This document shows, piece by piece, positions 23,100 through 33,755 of a stretch of DNA of 64,000 bases. The translations under genes and the position numbers were made by a program. The notes under the pieces are model-generated. The model did not search any database. It had not been told where the DNA came from and saw only the letters and a program-made list of their open reading frames with translations. How positions within the stretch are numbered: position 1 is the first letter of the stretch; every line of letters starts with the position of its first letter. The DNA is from Didymella arachidicola. Lineage: Eukaryota; Ascomycota; Dothideomycetes; Pleosporales; Didymellaceae. The stretch spans positions 62,001-126,000 of the forward strand of contig CM049988.1 in assembly GCA_016630955.3 (NCBI GenBank), read 5' to 3'.

Positions 23100-23981
23100 A
23101 TGTCAACCACAACAACAACTCTGCACACTACGACTGGGACCGTGTATGTCGCCGACGGGACCACGGATGGCAAGATAGGATATTACAACCACACAGATGA
23201 TTCCACCAACGTCATCAGGAAGCCAATCCCAATTCAAGTCGAAGATGCACGCACGCTTAGCAAGAGCCCAACGACCAAGGAAGAAGGCTACCAGCTAGTA
23301 GACTTCCACACCAAGCTCCCAGAGGGGCATTTCCTTAACTCCAAATCTCCAGAGAACAAGAAAGTTATCGAAGAGGTGTACTTCGACGAATGCCGTCGCC
23401 TCGTGCAAGAGGTTACTGGCGCCGCAGAAGCCTACCCTTACGTCTACCGTGTCAGAAACCAGGAACAGAACGCCAAAGCATCGAATAAATCCAACTTCCA
23501 CACCGACTTTGTTCCAGTCGTGCACGTCGATCGCGACGATGTCACAGCACCCCAGAGACTTCGCGCCTCGCTCGGCGGGGAAAAAGCCGAGATGCTGTTG
23601 AGCAGGTACAAAAGCTACGGGTCGATCAACGTATGGCGTCCAGTCAAGAACGTGGTTCAAAAGTGGCCTTTGATGCTCGTCGACCACAAATCTATCGAGA
23701 ATTGGGATTACAGCACGCACATGTTCACGTTGCACTCCAGCAACGACGAAAGAGTTGCGACCCGAGGAGCTAAAGAGCATGAGACGATTCTCACGCATGA
23801 TAAGAGATACCGATACATATATGCTTCCGACATGACGCCGGATGAAGCCTGGCTGTTCTTTGCTTTTCACTCGGATCCTGCTTTGGGAATACCGCATGGG
23901 GCTTTCTGGGATGATTCTACGAAGGAGGAGGCTTTGACGCGATGCTCTATCGAAGTGCGAATTTGGGTTTTCTTTGACTAG
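23100..23981 (+). CDS. AsaB/CmcJ-like non-heme iron oxygenase B
   Basis: A single exon of 293 aa from the ATG at 23100. The open frame extends 90 bp upstream but without an ATG. The metal-binding motif VVHVDRD is at about H142/D144 and the distal His in IPHGAFWDD at about H266. Oxygenase A has four introns and this paralogue has none, so the two have diverged structurally or this copy arose through an RNA intermediate. It is likely to act in the same oxidative cascade. The family assignment is clear, the reaction inferred. Confidence 0.9.
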   Translation: MSTTTTTLHTTTGTVYVADGTTDGKIGYYNHTDDSTNVIRKPIPIQVEDARTLSKSPTTKEEGYQLVDFHTKLPEGHFLNSKSPENKKVIEEVYFDECRRLVQEVTGAAEAYPYVYRVRNQEQNAKASNKSNFHTDFVPVVHVDRDDVTAPQRLRASLGGEKAEMLLSRYKSYGSINVWRPVKNVVQKWPLMLVDHKSIENWDYSTHMFTLHSSNDERVATRGAKEHETILTHDKRYRYIYASDMTPDEAWLFFAFHSDPALGIPHGAFWDDSTKEEALTRCSIEVRIWVFFD

Positions 23982-24298
23982 GCATGGGAATAGGATGCCA
24001 AAAATGAAGCTACGTTTCCGCGCAGTGTCATTATCATGTCGTGAAGACCATAGCAATTCCATATTCGCATCGCTTTCACTTGGCCAGGACAAATCTTTGA
24101 ATTCAGGTTCTTGTTGGAGAGCAAGCTGCTATCTACGTCTACAGATCTGATGTCATGGGAGGAAATATGACTGCACTCCTGCAAATCTCTAAGTCCTGTT
24201 CCGTGCCTAGTTCTTCGTCCTTTTCTCCTCTCCCCACTTTAAGACTTTGTGAACTTTACAGTTTGAACTTCTGCATCGGCCTCCAGATCTTAATTGGA
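23982..24298. other. tail-to-tail intergenic region
   Basis: 317 bp between oxygenase B and the citrate synthase-like gene, both ending here. No feature recognised. Confidence 0.3.
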
Positions 24299-25865
24299 TT
24301 ATCTGGACTTGATGTTAGCGCCTACATATCTCCCTTGGTATGGCAACGTACTCATTGCCTCTCGCCAGTGCGCCATAAGTCCACCCATTCGCGAGATCGT
24401 CAAGAGCCCAGGAATCATGTCTCTTGGTATGCCACTACTCACCAGTCAGTCAACTTCTCTTCAATTTTTCTTTTATCATCCAACTTACAGTGCAATATAA
24501 ACAAAGCAACCATAAAAGTCCGCATTCAGCTTCAGCTTGCGCTCCACGAAGTATGGATCCGTATTCGCCTGCCTATCAATCTCGACAGCAATTTGAAGCA
24601 AAGGGTTAGCAGCAATGGCTTCCCGATGCTCCTCCATGAGCTCCTTGGTGAGTGCCGCGCGGGGGTCTTGTGTCTTGTAGACTCGGTGTCCGTAGCCAAA
24701 TAGACGGAATTTCTTCGCCTTGACGGCTGCGATGTACGCTGGGACGTTCTCGACTGAACCGATGAGCTCGAGACCTTGGTAACAGACCTCCAACGCGCCA
24801 CCGTGTAGCGGACCCGATGCAGCCGATATCGCGGTGAGCAGGCAGGTCATGGGGTCGGTCAGGGAAGATGCGACGTGTAGGAACGCGGCGGTCGAGCACG
24901 AGAGCTCGTGGTCGGCCATATTGATCGATAGACGGTCGATTGTCCTTGAAATTTTCTTTTCGGGATCTTCCATCCCAATCATATGAATGAAGTTCTCCAC
25001 TAGCGTCAGACCCTCTTTCGGTGGATGAAGCTCGACGCCCTTAACATGACAATAGACAGTCGCCAACGTGGCTAAAACGTACGCAAAGCACCTAATAATG
25101 GCATCATCCGTCGCTTTAATATTCTTGTGGTAAGTCATAACGGCTTGGTGTCGTGATCTGGTCATCTCTTCATCTGTGCCCATGTACGTAGAAAGTCCGG
25201 TCAAGAACATGGAGATGAAGTCCATATTTTTCCTACAGCACCGTTAAAACTCGGAAAGCCATATCTAGCAGATTGGAGCACTTACGGTAGCTTGCAGACG
25301 ACATCACATACCTCTTGTGGTGGGGTCGCTGCCTCAAATATCCTGCGCTCGAATGCGATTTTCTCCTCCTTGGTGGGAAGGCGGCCCCACAGTAGGAGAT
25401 GTAAGGTCGAGTCAAAGTCATGATCATGAAATAGGTCTTCGATGCGCACGCCACGGTATCGCAATTCTCCCTTTTCTCCATCGCTACGAGAATGGTCAGC
25501 CGATCGTCGCAGTTCCCACCTCCCCAAGTAATTGCATACATGAACGTAATTCCAGATTCCTTGCATGCAGTGTGCTGAAATCCAGGATCTAGAACTGCAA
25601 GCTTTTGCATCCGTCCGCTGTTACCCTTTACCGGCGCAGCGATGGTGCTCAGGTCAGATCCGCGAACAAAACCATCTGAGACCGGAATATGATGGATTTT
25701 GCACGTGCGCGAGTCGAAAACATGCAAATAGTCTGGTGTATCGCTCGATACGGGGGTGTCCGCTCTGCCAGCAGCATCTTGAGCTTGGTTACCGTTCATC
25801 TTCGTTGACTCGATCATTTCGCTGATATGTTGTGGTTTACCAACTGCGCCGTTGACGGTAGCCAT
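24299..25865 (-). CDS. citrate synthase-like (alkylcitrate synthase)
   Basis: Four minus-strand exons (25865-25540, 25483-25286, 25232-24489, 24434-24299) give 467 aa. It carries the citrate synthase landmarks: VLDPGFQHTA, RYRGVRIEDLF, MADHELS (H283), GPLHGGALEV (H318), GYGHRVYKTQDPRA (H357) and NADFYGC (D413). The small last exon supplies GLMAHWRE. The N-terminus (MATVNGAVGKPQH) does not look like a mitochondrial presequence, which separates it from the primary-metabolism enzyme. In zaragozic/squalestatin pathways this enzyme condenses the polyketide acyl chain with oxaloacetate to form the tricarboxylate. It probably acts on the product of the adjacent PKS. Confidence 0.92.
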
Positions 25866-26480
25866 AATTCTGAATCTTGAATATGCGACCTGGACTGGAT
25901 AACACGAACAATTCTAGACATGCATTAATGTGAATATACAAGAGCCAACAAGAGGATTCCAACATCGTAGTGTCGGATCCTACAATCCTCTGATCCGTTC
26001 GGCTAAATTTCCTATATAGGAGAGGGATCAGGGATATCAGCTCGCTTGACCACAAGATACTCCGCCATGGTAGAGAAACGCGGGGAAATATGTTTTTTTC
26101 TTGGAACACTTGATTATTCGCTTCGGAAGACCCCTGACTTGGATGTCTCCGTCATGCAGCTCTGACATGGGAGCCACAAGCTATCTACCTCGGCTTCCTT
26201 GCGTTGAGCCTCTGACGTTACTGATAGATCCACTTACTCGAAACATACATATTTGTAGGACATCGTATCAATCCTATGATCCTTCTATACCGCGATAGAT
26301 TGGATCCTGTCTTATTCTAATTTGGGGATTGCGACGGATGTTTCCAAATGGTGCCCACAGAGTACAGAACATGCCGCTAGAGTGACTATTGCTGCAACGA
26401 TGGTACAAGAAGCTCTTTGGAGCCTCAAGCCGTCACGGCAATACTATCTTCAAATTGACTAGTCCTATACTCACGCAATC
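25866..26480. promoter_or_regulatory. divergent promoter, citrate synthase / acyltransferase
   Basis: 615 bp between divergent genes. Short open stretches exist but none looks like a gene. Should hold both promoters. Confidence 0.4.
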
Positions 26481-27891
26481 ATGATACACAAGCCGATACC
26501 GAATTCGAAGCCATCGACGGCATACATCGATGGCCTACGAGGTCCTCCTCTCCATAATAATCTTCAACGCACACCTCACCCCCGTCATCATCCTAGGCTA
26601 TGATAAGGTTTCTCGATCTCAAGTATCAACTTCGCCGCGAAACATTCTCGATATCCCCCTCGTAGCATCATGCGTCAACATCTGGGAGCTGTTCACCATT
26701 CCAATATTAAAACTTGTCTACAGCGCCAGTCCAGCCGTCTGCCTCTTCTTCGCCATCAGCGGCTACGTGATGTCGCTGAAATGGGTCCGCTACATGAACC
26801 ATCGATCGCAAACCTCCGAGATCAACTCCGCTCGCATCTTCACAGACTTCGGATCCTCAGCATTCCGCCGAACGCTTCGTCTCAGTTTACACGCCATGGC
26901 ATCGATGATTGTCCCGTTTTTTCTTGTGAAGACAGGCTTCTTCGATCGCACAGTCGTGCAGCAACACGGGCTTACGAAGTTAGAGCGGGGCATGCGCTTT
27001 TGGTTGGAGCAGTGGGAGCAGTTTCCGGTCAGACGGGAGAGCTGGTGGGAGCAGATGTGTGATCTCGTGCAGAACTGTGTGCGGATTTTCACAGTCTTCA
27101 TGCAGCGGAGAGATGAGGCCTTTTCGCCGAGATATAATCCCGTGCTTTGGACCATCAAGGCGGATCTGAGAGCATCTCTCGCACTCACCGTGACACATTT
27201 GGTGCTGTTGGGCACGAGGCGCAGTAGTCGACTCCAGATTCTCGTCGCTTTGGCCGTGCTAGGTGTGGCTGTCGGGTCGCTCGAGTGTCCGCTGTTCTGG
27301 GCTGGCTGGATCATTGCGGAGATACATCATGCAGCGGAGCAAACGCCACTCGCACAGAGAAAAGGTACGGGGCAATTGAGACAAAAGACTAACACTGCTG
27401 GTGTGGATACATTTGGAAAGACTGTTGTGCTTGCCCTTGGTTGCTATATTGCCTCGTATCCAACGTGGAAACCAGAAAAGGCACCCATGTTCAACACTTT
27501 CCACATAATGACACCTGGGCTGATAGTCCCATCTCGAAACTGGCATTCGCTTGGTGCTGTTCTCGTTTTATACTCACTTCGGGACGTTCCACTGGCCCGG
27601 CGTATCTGTGAAAGCAGTGTCGCACAGTTTCTCGGTACCCATAGTTTCGCCATCTATCTTATACATTTCTGCTTGGTGATCTCCTTTGGTCCGGATCTGT
27701 TCTCTTGGGTATGGAGTCGTACAGGACATGAGGACTTACAATCGTTGGCTGTCGGATTTGGAATCACTTATTACATTCTCTTCATGGCGGTATTGCTAAC
27801 CGCAGCCGTCTTCCGCCGCTTCATTGAGTCGCCTATCAATGATTGTGTAGATAGTCTCTACAGATCAACCTCTGTAAGAAAAGAGGCCTGA
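26481..27891 (+). CDS. acyltransferase-3 family membrane enzyme, possible frameshift
   Basis: About 450-470 aa with repeated hydrophobic segments, including SAVCLFF-like ISGYVMSLKW, HSFAIYLIHF and TYYILFMAVLL, typical of acyltransferase 3 (DUF/Pfam01757-type) proteins with about ten membrane helices. The family's opening motif, TAYIDGLRG, is read from the ATG at 26481. The first membrane helix and everything after are in the next frame, open from an ATG at 26530. A one-base shift near 26541 would explain this. A 55 bp intron (26542-26596) also restores frame but has a weak GTCCTC donor and would delete the helix expected after LRG. Role: probably O-acylation of the polyketide core. Confidence 0.8.
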
Positions 27892-28768
27892 TAGTAATGT
27901 AATGATGGCCGAGTACTCTTTTTAGCACGCTCTGCTCATTTACCTTTGTGTTCGAAGACACGGCCATGTCAACGAGAGTTCATGCCAATTGCTCTGGTGT
28001 AGAATTAAGTCTATTTTGCATGTGGAGAAATTTATCTCGTCTAACACTTTTGTCCATGAACGCCATTTGTGCCCTGTGTGAGGAAGAAACTTCCCGTTTT
28101 GCATTCTTGACATTGAGGATTAAGGAAAAAATTGTTCTGCAAAGACCCCGGAATCCAGTGCAAAGGGCACATTGTCCACTAATCTTGTTCAAGTTGTCCG
28201 GTCAATCCAGCTCTTCAAATATTGACATGAAGAAAAGATCTTGAGAGCTTATCTCCAGAGCATTTCGCCATGTGCCCTTTACTGATAGTACATGTAATCT
28301 TGTTGATAAGCGGCGTGATGGAATCACTTATTACATTCTCTTCATGGCGGTATTGCTACCGAGGGCGGCTTCCGCCGCTTCATTGAGCGTTGACAAGGCT
28401 GAGTTTGCGATCAGAACACCGGTGAAGACTCTAAGCAACGACCATGCATTACCGAGTACTCTTTTTAGCACAGTCGTGCTTTTACCTTTGTGTTCGAAGA
28501 CACGGCCATGTCAACGAGAGTTCATGCCAATTGCTCTGGTGTAGAATTAAGTCTATTTTGCATGACACTTTTGTCCATGAACGCCATTTGTGCCCTGTGT
28601 GAGGAAGAAACTTCCGTTTTGCATTCTTGACATTGAGGATTAAGGAAAAAATTGTTCTGCAAAGACCCCGGAATCCAGTGCAAAGGGCACATTGTCCACT
28701 AATCTTGTTCAAGTTGTCCGGTCAATCCAGCTCTTCAAATATTGACATGAAGGTGATTCAGAGAATTC
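27892..28768. repeat. scrambled duplications between acyltransferase and MFS genes
   Basis: This region is a patchwork. A ~320 bp block at 27906-28230 recurs at 28455-28750. Between them lie, in order, a copy of MFS 3' sequence (28225-28320, matching 28803-28850 and 28920-28950), a copy of the acyltransferase C-terminal coding sequence (28317-28385, matching 27759-27830) and another MFS piece (28386-28430, matching 29033-29077). It has no intact gene. The pieces are noticeably diverged from their sources. Confidence 0.75.
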
Positions 28769-30527
28769 CTATGGCGGTCCGGATGCGGCGTCAGGATTCT
28801 CTCGATCTTGAGAGCTTATCTCCAGAGCAGCCTTTCGCCATGTGTACCCTTTACTGTAGACCAGGTATAATGCTGGCAAAGTTGCGACCCATACACCCGC
28901 AGTCGCAGTTGCCGTGTATCCGATGCCGATCTTGTTGATAAGCGGCCGTGACGGCTGCCACTCCACCAGCGCCCATCAAGCAGCGGGTCAATTCATGGCT
29001 GCACCGAGGGCGGCTCCGTTTCCGGAGTTGAGGTCGTTGAGCAAGGCTGAGTTTGCGATCAGAACACCGGTGAAGACATTGGCGATAAGGAATACAACGA
29101 CCAGCACCGAAGCCACATGCGTATTGTACTGCATCAGCCATCCGTAAGCAGCAACGAACCCGCAAGTGGCAAAGACCATTGGAAACGACACAGTGAGACG
29201 TGCTTTCTCGATGTCGTATCGGGATAAATCTTGTTGACGATTCTTGACAATCTTGAAGCCTGACGATAGTTAGAATGACTCTGCTGAGATGCCTGGGGTC
29301 AATAGCTCTGAAAATGAAGATACCTTGCTTGTCAGCCTCGCGTTTGAAGTTCCAATCGATCATCCTGCCAGCTGTCCATCGCGAGAGGATACTGCCAACT
29401 CCAAAAGGTAGATAACAGAGCCCGACCTGCACTTGGCTATAGCTATATCGTTCCTCAAGCTGGGTAGCGAAAATGCTGATCACAGATGCATATCCGCCGA
29501 AAAGCAATGCTCCATACATGCAGACGATGAAGTTTTCCTTGTTGCGCAGGATCTGTATAGATGCCAGAGGGTTGACACCAATTCTCTTCTCGGCGAGAGA
29601 CTCGGCATTCGCAACAAGCTTGTCCTTTCGAAAGATCTGTACTAGACTACGATTCCACTTCTGAGGCGGGACCGATCCGTCGCCGACGATTGACCGATTC
29701 GTTTCGCGGAAGAAGGTCAACACCATGAGGAAGAAGAAGCCGCCGAGAATCATGAGAAACCAGAAGATTGCTCTCCAGCCGAGATACTGCGAAAGCAATC
29801 CGCCGATGAGCTAGAGAGGCGTAATGGTAAGCTTCTTGAATGTGTGGCAGTGTAAAGATTTGCGACTTACCGGACCTAGAGCGGGACCCATGACAAGCCC
29901 AAGGGTCAAGTATGCCATGTACCTGCCGCGCTCCTCGCTAGTGATTAGGTCGTCCATCACGGCTTGGCCAAGAGCTACAGTGCCGCCACTGCTGCTACTT
30001 TGAAGACATCGTAAGACCATCAGCGATGCGTAGTTGTTCTGCAAGGCCAAGCCTAAATTGGCTGCCATGTTGATGGACAGCGATACCAGGTAGACCGGGC
30101 GACGTCCAAATCTATCCGAAAAAGCGGCAGCCACAGTTGGAGCAAGGCCTTGGAAGATCTGATACGCGGGAAGCTGAGTAAGCGCAGTCCTGTACACAGA
30201 TGATATGGTGCCAACCTGGTACACGCTAACGCTCAAATTGATTTGCGTGATGGATACATTTAAGTCGTTTGCGAGAGTGGTGATGGCGGGATAGTAAGTA
30301 GTCGTGGACGCAGGAGAAATGGCGGCTGCGAAGGAGGCTACGGCGAGAAGTGCACTTCTTTGCCTCTCCGAAAGCGCGCTGTGGACAGGACGCTCATCGA
30401 TTGAAGACGACCCATTCTGATCGTGTGTAGTTGACTCTGCCTTGGCCGTCGCCTCGTTCGATGCGCCGTCTTGTTTCGATTCCACATCCGCAAACGGGGT
30501 CTGGGGACTCGTAGTATCGACATTCAT
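28769..30527 (-). CDS. MFS transporter (DHA1-like), 3' end frameshifted
   Basis: Minus-strand exons 30527-30216, 30158-29871, 29810-29324 and 29259-28769, about 525 aa. The 57 bp intron at 30159-30215 is in frame and joins SVYQ|IFQGLAPT, a well-known DHA1 segment. Other landmarks are DRFGRRPVYLVS and GLVMGPALGPLIGGLLSQYL. In the last exon the frame breaks after GAAMN (stop at 28988-28990). The family sequence LTRCLMGAGG continues one frame over, then shifts back near 28943 to PLINKIGIGYTATA. The two shifts compensate. It is the likely product exporter, possibly inactive if the shifts are real. Confidence 0.82.
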
Positions 30528-31167
30528 CGGCGATAGTGTGGCGTCTCGAAGTTTATTGGGCCTGTCTAAGACTTAAGAGTCATGTAGATGAGTGAAGAGC
30601 CTACAGGGTCTGTTTTGTTCAACTGCACGGGGGTCGGGGTTGCAAGTAACCCGTTTGCCGCCGGTGAAATAATATCCCGATTGGAATATGTCCGTGCGCG
30701 CTCCTCCGGGATTCGGGTAGTAGTAGGTCGATAGTTATCTTTTTTATATTACTATAGTAACGTAGGTGTACAACGAACGGAACAGTTAGCGAGCGGAACA
30801 GCTAGATTTACTAGGGAAAATCAACAATCTAAAGCTTAACGTACCGTGCACGGTCACCTAATGCACGGATTCAACTAATGCACGATTTTTACCTTTCAAC
30901 TCACCCTAAAATTAAGGCTGCGCAGCCACATACAATAGCTATTGTTATAAGAAAAGTTAGTAGAATAGTAAAGTAATGCTTGCGATTAATTTAGCCTATT
31001 TATATTTATATAGAAGTGGAACGTTGCAGCCCTAGCAGGTAGTTTTAGGTAGAGGAGACAGGGAGTGCTTAGCACTAACTATACTACCTACACCACCTAT
31101 AGTACTATAATTCTACTTCTTTCTAGGTGCTATAGCTTATAAGGTCTTACGCTTAGCCTAATTAGGT
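30528..31167. other. cluster edge grading into RIP-type repeat sequence
   Basis: The MFS promoter is in the first ~200 bp. From about 30735 the sequence becomes TpA-rich. Two pogo-like end motifs are visible: a doubled GAGCGGAACAG-like word at 30770-30810, and ACGTACCGTGCACGG with a repeated TAATGCACG word at 30839-30888. No intact gene. Confidence 0.45.
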
Positions 31168-31604
31168 AATTAGATACTTTTCTTAGCGTTAAGAGCTTAT
31201 TTTTAACACTCTTTTTAGGCCCTACGTTTAGCGGCCTATTCTGCCTTCTCTGCCTTAACCTAATTACGCTTAGCTTTCTCCCTTACCTATTGCCTACGCT
31301 TCTCTTCTGTAATTTTCTTGCAATAGAGCTTATTAGCAGCTGCTAACTCCTTTATCTCTACTTTTTTTAGAGTCTCTTCTTACCTATTACGTTCTTTAAC
31401 TACTATATAAGCTTAAGCCTTATAGAACGCCTAAGAGGACTATATTACTACACTACTATAATACTTATAATACTATTATAGGTCTAACTACTTTCTAGGT
31501 TATTTCTAATAACTCTTACTTTAGTGTACCTTCCTTTATAGAGTATCTAACTTAGCTTAAAGTAACTCTACCTAAGTAGAGAGATAGTAGATAGTTTAAC
31601 CTAG
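31168..31604. repeat. 437 bp inverted duplicate of 1082-1518
   Basis: Reverse complement of 1082-1518 without gaps by eye. The homology stops on one side exactly where LTR A begins in the other copy. Confidence 0.75.
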
Positions 31605-33755
31605 CTTCTACGCGCCTATACTACGCGAATCCTTAACCTCTACCTAAAGAGTTATGTAAGCTTTAAGCTAATCCTCTATAGAATAAGCTATAGAACTAGA
31701 GGCTATTAAGTCTAACCTATCTAGTATTATATAGCAAAACCTAATATATAATAATTATTTATAAATAGAATTATAATATATAAAGTAAGCTTTTTATATT
31801 TAGAATTTTAGTATTGCTTTAATAGGTCTACCTAAAGGTAGAGAACCTAAAGCTATATAAATCTAAGCTAGGCTAAATATCCTAGCTAATTAAGTACTCT
31901 AAAGCTATTATTAGAGGCTATAAACTATATAAAGCTTCTATACCCTAACCTACCTTATATACTATATTAAACCTTAATACTTACTATCTAAGTAGTATTA
32001 TTATTTAGCTAGTATGCAACATACACTCTAGCCTTTTATATATTTTTAGTAGATACTATACCTAGAAGGCTAGTGTTACTATTATAGGCTATAGCTGTCT
32101 AGCTACCTCTAAACTTACTAATAATATACTAGTATAGGCTAAGTTTATTAGTAATAGCTTAAGTAATATTAAAATTCTTAGAGTTAACTATATTATAGTA
32201 GGCGTAGATAGTAATATAAAGGCTAGCTAATAGAAGTTAGTCTATTATATATCTATTAGAAGTTAGTATATACTTATATCCTAGTAACTAAGATAGTATA
32301 CCTAGAGATACTATAGCTATATATTAATATAGCCTTACTATATATAGTAATCCTTCTAATATTATTTATTAACTAGATTAGAAATATTATCTATAGGGGA
32401 AGGTAGTTTTAGGATAATAATATCTAAATTCTTAGAGAATAGAAGAAGGTAACTAAATACGCGTTTAGTGTTAATAGAGAACTAATAAATATATCTATAA
32501 TATTTTAATTACGCGCTATAGTACTACTAGATCTCTATTATAATATAGATATATATAATAAGTATCTCCTTAGTAGTTATAAGTTATAGTAAGTAGGCTA
32601 GAATAAGCCTTAGGTTTATATTACTCTAATACCTAAAGAGAGGAATATAACTAATAGTACTAGAGTAGGTAATATAGTCTTTTAAGTACTTATAGTACTT
32701 ATTAACTCTTATAGTATTTTATTAAATATTAACATTAAACTACGCGTAGTTATAGATATTATAGGTTTCTATTTTAATCTTATCTAATTTAGAGTAGAAT
32801 ATCCTAATAAAAGATTAGTTAATAGGTAATAGAGTAGGATTGCTAAGATATCCTTCCTTTCCTAGGCAGATAGTAGAAGGTAACTAAGGAAGTAAGTATC
32901 CTTTAGCCTTAGTAGATAAGAAGTTATTAAATAGTATAGTATTATTATTACTATCTAATTATATTTTACCTACTAATATAATAGATAAAGGGGGTATAGT
33001 TATAGATATAGAGGGTGTAGATAAAAAGGATAATTAGTTAGATAGGAGAATAGGCGTTACTTTATTAGAAGAAGGTTTATAGAAACTAAGTACCTAAGAG
33101 AGAGGTAGCTCCTATATATATAGAGATAAATATATATAGTTAATTTAGGGACTACTAGAGAAGGGCTAGAAACTTCTTAAAGAGAAAGAGGGTAGTAGAT
33201 AACACTTCTAGGTACTATACTATATTTTCTAGTATATAGAGTATTAAGTTATCTATATACTACTATAGGTAAGGTTAGTTATTAGGCTAAAAGGGAAACT
33301 ATAGTAATTATAAAGAGGTGCTAATAGTATAGTAGTATAGGTATAGGTATATATAATAGATAGGTAATAGATATAAAAGAAAAGTAATAGAAGTATAGTA
33401 GGAGAGTAATAGATAGGCTAATAGAGAGTAATAGATGTAAATTTTTAATTAAGGCTAAAGACTAGCTAGATAGAGTCTATATAAAATATATATATTTGCT
33501 ACTAAGAGAGAATAAACCTATAGTAATATATTACCTACCTTTTCTTATAGAGAAGATATTTATTTAGTCTATAAAGACTCTACGCTTTATATATATATAA
33601 TACTAGAAGAACCTTAGCCTACTTTTATTCTACTAGAGGGGATAAACTACTCTAATGATAATACTAATAGAAATTAAAATAGAGGTATAGGCGCTATAGT
33701 AGGTAAAGGTAGAACCTTTATAGGTAAGAGTAGAGATAAATATATTATATATATA
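31605..33755. repeat. RIP-mutated repeat block, identity unknown
   Basis: About 2.1 kb saturated with TA steps and with no reading frame of useful length. This is what heavy C-to-T mutation of both strands of a duplicated transposon produces. I cannot recognise the original element. Confidence 0.6.

Noticed and set aside
27980..28712. Duplicated small protein-like frames on the minus strand between the acyltransferase and MFS genes.
   Set aside because: The duplicated block is spacer sequence; the frames differ after a few dozen codons and have no family resemblance.
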